A stretch of DNA of 64,000 nucleotides from positions 558,001 through 622,000 of the forward strand of contig NZ_CP012543.1 of assembly GCF_004803795.1 (NCBI RefSeq). The letters are read 5' to 3'. Positions within the stretch are counted from its first letter, which is position 1. Each line of letters starts with the position of its first letter. The notes beneath the pieces were generated by a model. The model saw nothing but the letters and a program-made list of their open reading frames with translations. It had not been told where the DNA came from and did no database searches. Source of the DNA: Campylobacter rectus. GTDB taxonomy: Bacteria > Campylobacterota > Campylobacteria > Campylobacterales > Campylobacteraceae. Below, in pieces: positions 61,692-64,000 of this stretch. The position numbers and the translations under genes were made by a program.

Positions 61692-62437
61692 GGCTCAAGA
61701 TAAGTTAAAAACTTTCAAAGGAGTTTTTAACTATGATCCTGTCGATGAAAAATAAGTATATAGTCCGTTTCCGAATTTCAGAGAAGAAATTTAGAGAAAT
61801 TCTCAAGTATTTTACAGAGGATATAGAGGCTACTAAAATAGCAAATTTAACCGGGATTTCTAGAATTTCCATCAACAAAATTCTAAAAAATATCAGAATT
61901 TTAATGGCTAGCGAGTGTGAAAAAATTAGCAAGTTTAGCGGTGAGATAGAGATTGACGAAAGCTACTTCGGATCTAAAAGAGTAAGAGGTAAGAGAGGTA
62001 GAGGAGCAGCAAATAAAACTCCAGTGTTCGGTATGCTTAAAAGAGACGGCAAAGTTTATACTCAAATAGTCAAAAACTGCTCTGCTAGTGAGTTAATACC
62101 TATATTATCGCAATATAGCGAGCTTGATAGCTCTACTATATATTCTGATTGCTGGAAGGCTTATGATGGATTAGTGGATTACGGAGCCAAAGCTCATTAT
62201 AGAGTAAAACATTCAAAGAATGAATTTGCTAACGGTAAAAATCATATAAACGGTATAGAAAACTTCTGGGGATATGCTAAACACAGATTATCTAAATTTA
62301 AAGGCATTAAGAAAGAGAATTTCTTGCTTCATTTAAAGGAATGCGAATTTAGATATAATAACAGTAAAGATACAAAAACTTTCTATCATATTTTACTAAA
62401 GATGATAAGAGAAAATCCGCTTAACTTATCTTGAGCC
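61692..62437 (+). mobile_element. IS1595-family insertion sequence, complete
   Basis: 746 bp bounded by perfect 17 bp inverted repeats GGCTCAAGATAAGTTAA (61692-61708) and its complement at 62421-62437. It is flanked by an exact 8 bp target duplication TAAAATTT (61684-61691 and 62438-62445), the size expected for IS1595. It contains one intact transposase gene. It inserted in the spacer between the CbrC and SseB-like genes and interrupts nothing. The intact duplication suggests recent arrival. Confidence 0.93.
61733..62434 (+). CDS. IS1595-family transposase (ISXO2-like)
   Basis: 233 residues, intact. The ISXO2-like DDE core starts at EIEIDESYFGSKRVRGKRGR, with AANKTPVFGMLKRDGK next, the second Asp in STIYSDCWKAYDGL, and the final acidic/Asn region in HINGIENFWGYAKHRLSKFK. 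The N-terminal part is an HTH ('TKIANLTGISRISINKILKN'). The usual N-terminal zinc finger appears to be absent. Its stop lies within the right inverted repeat. Confidence 0.92.
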   Translation: MILSMKNKYIVRFRISEKKFREILKYFTEDIEATKIANLTGISRISINKILKNIRILMASECEKISKFSGEIEIDESYFGSKRVRGKRGRGAANKTPVFGMLKRDGKVYTQIVKNCSASELIPILSQYSELDSSTIYSDCWKAYDGLVDYGAKAHYRVKHSKNEFANGKNHINGIENFWGYAKHRLSKFKGIKKENFLLHLKECEFRYNNSKDTKTFYHILLKMIRENPLNLS

Positions 62438-62668
62438 TAAAATTTAAAGCCGTTTAAAAAGTCAAATTTGCTCGGTAACGCACGGGCGATCAAAATTTAC
62501 TCGACCAAAAATGCGCCGAAAAATCAAAAACGGCAAATTTGGGCTCAAATTTTAAATTTTACCGAGCCGAGCTTGCGGTTTTGGTCATTTAAGCACGTCC
62601 GTTCGTTTGCGCCAAATAACCCTTAGCTGCGCCTCGCGCTCAAAGCCGATGCTAAATCGAGCCAAATT

Positions 62669-63085
62669 TCACTCCGCGCACATCGCTTTGAGCTTTGCCA
62701 AATCCAAAATCAAACTATGCGAAAATGCGTCTATCACGACGCCTGCGTATTTGCCTTCGGCGCTATCTAGCATCGCGGCATAGTCCTTTAGGCGCAAGTT
62801 TATCGCCTCCTGCTCGGCGTCGTTTCGCCACTTCATCATCTCGGCTCTGCTTGAAAAAGCCGGGAAATAGCTAAGTCCGCTCTCCTCGTCTTCTAGCAGG
62901 ACGAATTTGATATTTGAGCCCTCTTCTTCATAGACTGCGCCGCCGCCGGGCTTTGCGAGAACTTGATTTATGAGCACCGGCGCCAAAAACTCGGCCTTTT
63001 TTAGCGCTGCGATTAGCGCCTTTTCGCTCTGCTTGCTGCTGTCTAACAAAAACGCATCTATGAAATCGTTTAAATTTTCGTTCAT
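62669..63085 (-). CDS. SseB-like protein
   Basis: 138 residues, soluble, acidic. It matches the SseB N-terminal domain plan: AEFLAPVLINQV, 'NIKFVLLEDEESGLSYFPAF', 'SSRAEMMKW' and 'GVVIDAFSHSLIL'. The family is named for enhanced serine sensitivity in E. coli; the molecular role is unknown. ATG start. Confidence 0.8.
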   Translation of the reverse strand: MNENLNDFIDAFLLDSSKQSEKALIAALKKAEFLAPVLINQVLAKPGGGAVYEEEGSNIKFVLLEDEESGLSYFPAFSSRAEMMKWRNDAEQEAINLRLKDYAAMLDSAEGKYAGVVIDAFSHSLILDLAKLKAMCAE

Positions 63086-63194
63086 CTCTCGCCTTGGATT
63101 AAATTTGGCGTATTATACATTTTTGCGTTTTTAAATCAAATTTAGCATTAAATAAGCTTTGCATTGCTATAATCACAGCCTTACTTCAACTAGT

Positions 63195-63271
63195 GGGTTC
63201 ATAGCTCAGTTGGTTAGAGCATCCGGCTCATAACCGGATGGTCCCAGGTTCGAGTCCTGGTGAACCCACCA
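63195..63271 (+). tRNA. tRNA with anticodon CAT (Met elongator, or Ile2)
   Basis: 77 bases fold into a full cloverleaf: acceptor GGGTTCA/TGAACCC, D arm GCTC...GAGC, anticodon arm TCCGG-CTCATAA-CCGGA, T arm CCAGG-TTCGAGT-CCTGG and encoded CCA. The 1:72 pair is G:C and the three GC pairs of initiator tRNAs are missing from the anticodon stem, so it is not the initiator. Anticodon CAT in an elongator is either Met or the lysidine-modified Ile2; sequence alone does not decide. Confidence 0.95.
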
Positions 63272-63296
63272 TTGTTTTATCTTTTATAAAATCTAC

Positions 63297-63986
63297 TTAA
63301 ATGGTCTTGTTCGGTTCGATCGCCCAAGCGATGCCCTTAGCTAAGCGGTGTAAAGCGTCTTGAAAATGATTGCCGCTATTTAGCTCAAATGTGCATTTTA
63401 TCCCGCGTTTTTCATAAATTTTATAAAGCTCCCTCGTGTTGTTTTCCGTTTCTTGCAGGTATTCGTTTTTGCTTTTGCTCTCAAGATCTCCTAGCGACAA
63501 ATATATCGCCTCGGGCTTTTTTAAAAATTCGCTATGCGAGACGAAGGAAACGAAACCCGGATACCACGTCGAGCCTGAAGCCGAAACTAATTTATTAAAT
63601 TTATCGGTAACGTAAGGCGCGTATAAGGCGAAAAGTCCCGCCATCGAATACCCCGCTAAGATGCGGTTTTTAGGCTCTGATGCGGTTTTGGTTCGCGGCA
63701 ATATATACTCGGCTAAAAATTTAGCGTATTCGCCGGCCTCGCCCGTAAATCTGTCGTCTTTGGACACTATGGGAGCGCTAGGCCAGGGCGAGAGCTCCTC
63801 GTCCCACCTTATGCCGCAAACGCTGATTAATGAAAAAGGCTTTTTAATGAGCTTTTTGCATTCGGATAGGAGTTTTTCCGCCGAGTCGATATACGAGCTT
63901 ACATAAACGATATCGGCGTTTTTGTCGCCGCAATCGTAAAAAGATATTTGTTTGCCGTTTGTGTCAAATTTGATAAATTTATCCAT
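63297..63986 (-). CDS. alpha/beta-hydrolase fold esterase
   Basis: 229 residues. The nucleophile elbow GYSMAGLFALYAP carries the catalytic Ser, the histidine is in SGNHFQDALH, and an acidic partner lies in SLGDLESKSKN. The layout is of esterase-D/IroE-type hydrolases. No signal peptide, so cytoplasmic. Substrate unknown. ATG start at 63986, close to the right edge of the window but complete. Confidence 0.85.
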   Translation of the reverse strand: MDKFIKFDTNGKQISFYDCGDKNADIVYVSSYIDSAEKLLSECKKLIKKPFSLISVCGIRWDEELSPWPSAPIVSKDDRFTGEAGEYAKFLAEYILPRTKTASEPKNRILAGYSMAGLFALYAPYVTDKFNKLVSASGSTWYPGFVSFVSHSEFLKKPEAIYLSLGDLESKSKNEYLQETENNTRELYKIYEKRGIKCTFELNSGNHFQDALHRLAKGIAWAIEPNKTI

Positions 63987-64000
63987 CTTTTCTCTTTAAA

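Noticed and set aside
63195-63271. Initiator tRNA-Met
   Set aside because: The first base pair is G:C and the anticodon stem lacks the three GC pairs of initiators.

Overview
The window looks like a chromosome segment of a higher-GC Campylobacter of the concisus/rectus/showae type (inference, no search run). Support comes from the block HIT / pheS-pheT-aroA-ispH-rpsA-(161 aa protein)-serA, which has the order known from Campylobacter chromosomes, a FlgS-type flagellar kinase beside a DUF234-type gene, a SelW-like selenoprotein, and frequent ATGA overlaps and TTG/GTG starts.

Region 1 (1-11040) is the right end of a conjugative or plasmid-like element. It holds the tail of a VirD4/TraG coupling protein, an ArdC-like protein, a VirB6/TrbL membrane protein, SSB, a type IA topoisomerase, an EcoRI-type adenine methylase without a visible nuclease, ParA, a second (DPPH) methyltransferase, several small unknown genes and a RepB/Rep_3 initiator. 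Three AT-rich spacers serve as its promoters. It stops about 100 bp before argH; no integrase or att site is visible.

Region 2 (11144-29265) is mostly housekeeping: argH, a cytoplasmic chemoreceptor with a zinc-binding CZB domain, a divergent HTH / YaaW-family locus with a palindromic operator-like spacer, the HIT and pheST-aroA-ispH-rpsA-serA block, efp, a DUF4304 gene, an unannotated SelW-like selenoprotein (in-frame TGA read as Sec) divergent from a DJ-1/PfpI gene, an 800 bp gene-poor stretch and an RRM protein.

Region 3 (29314-40939) has a GluQ-RS-like synthetase with a large insertion, two tandem paralogous membrane proteins with identical 3' ends, dnaE with a tandemly duplicated C-terminal domain, a sulfonate/taurine-type ABC transporter headed by a small FeFe-hydrogenase-like protein, and a Sel1-repeat secreted protein.

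Region 4 (41072-59661) has an intact flavin reductase and three disrupted oxidoreductase genes (SDR, TIP30-like, flavodoxin-fold quinone reductase), a cysteine hydrolase, flgS, a PLP enzyme, thiE/thiD, a polar amino acid ABC operon with two binding proteins, putP and a DUF2130 gene.

Region 5 (59849-64000) has a PH-like membrane protein, a CbrC-family protein, an intact IS1595-type element with 17 bp inverted repeats and a perfect 8 bp target duplication, an SseB-like protein, a tRNA with anticodon CAT and an esterase.
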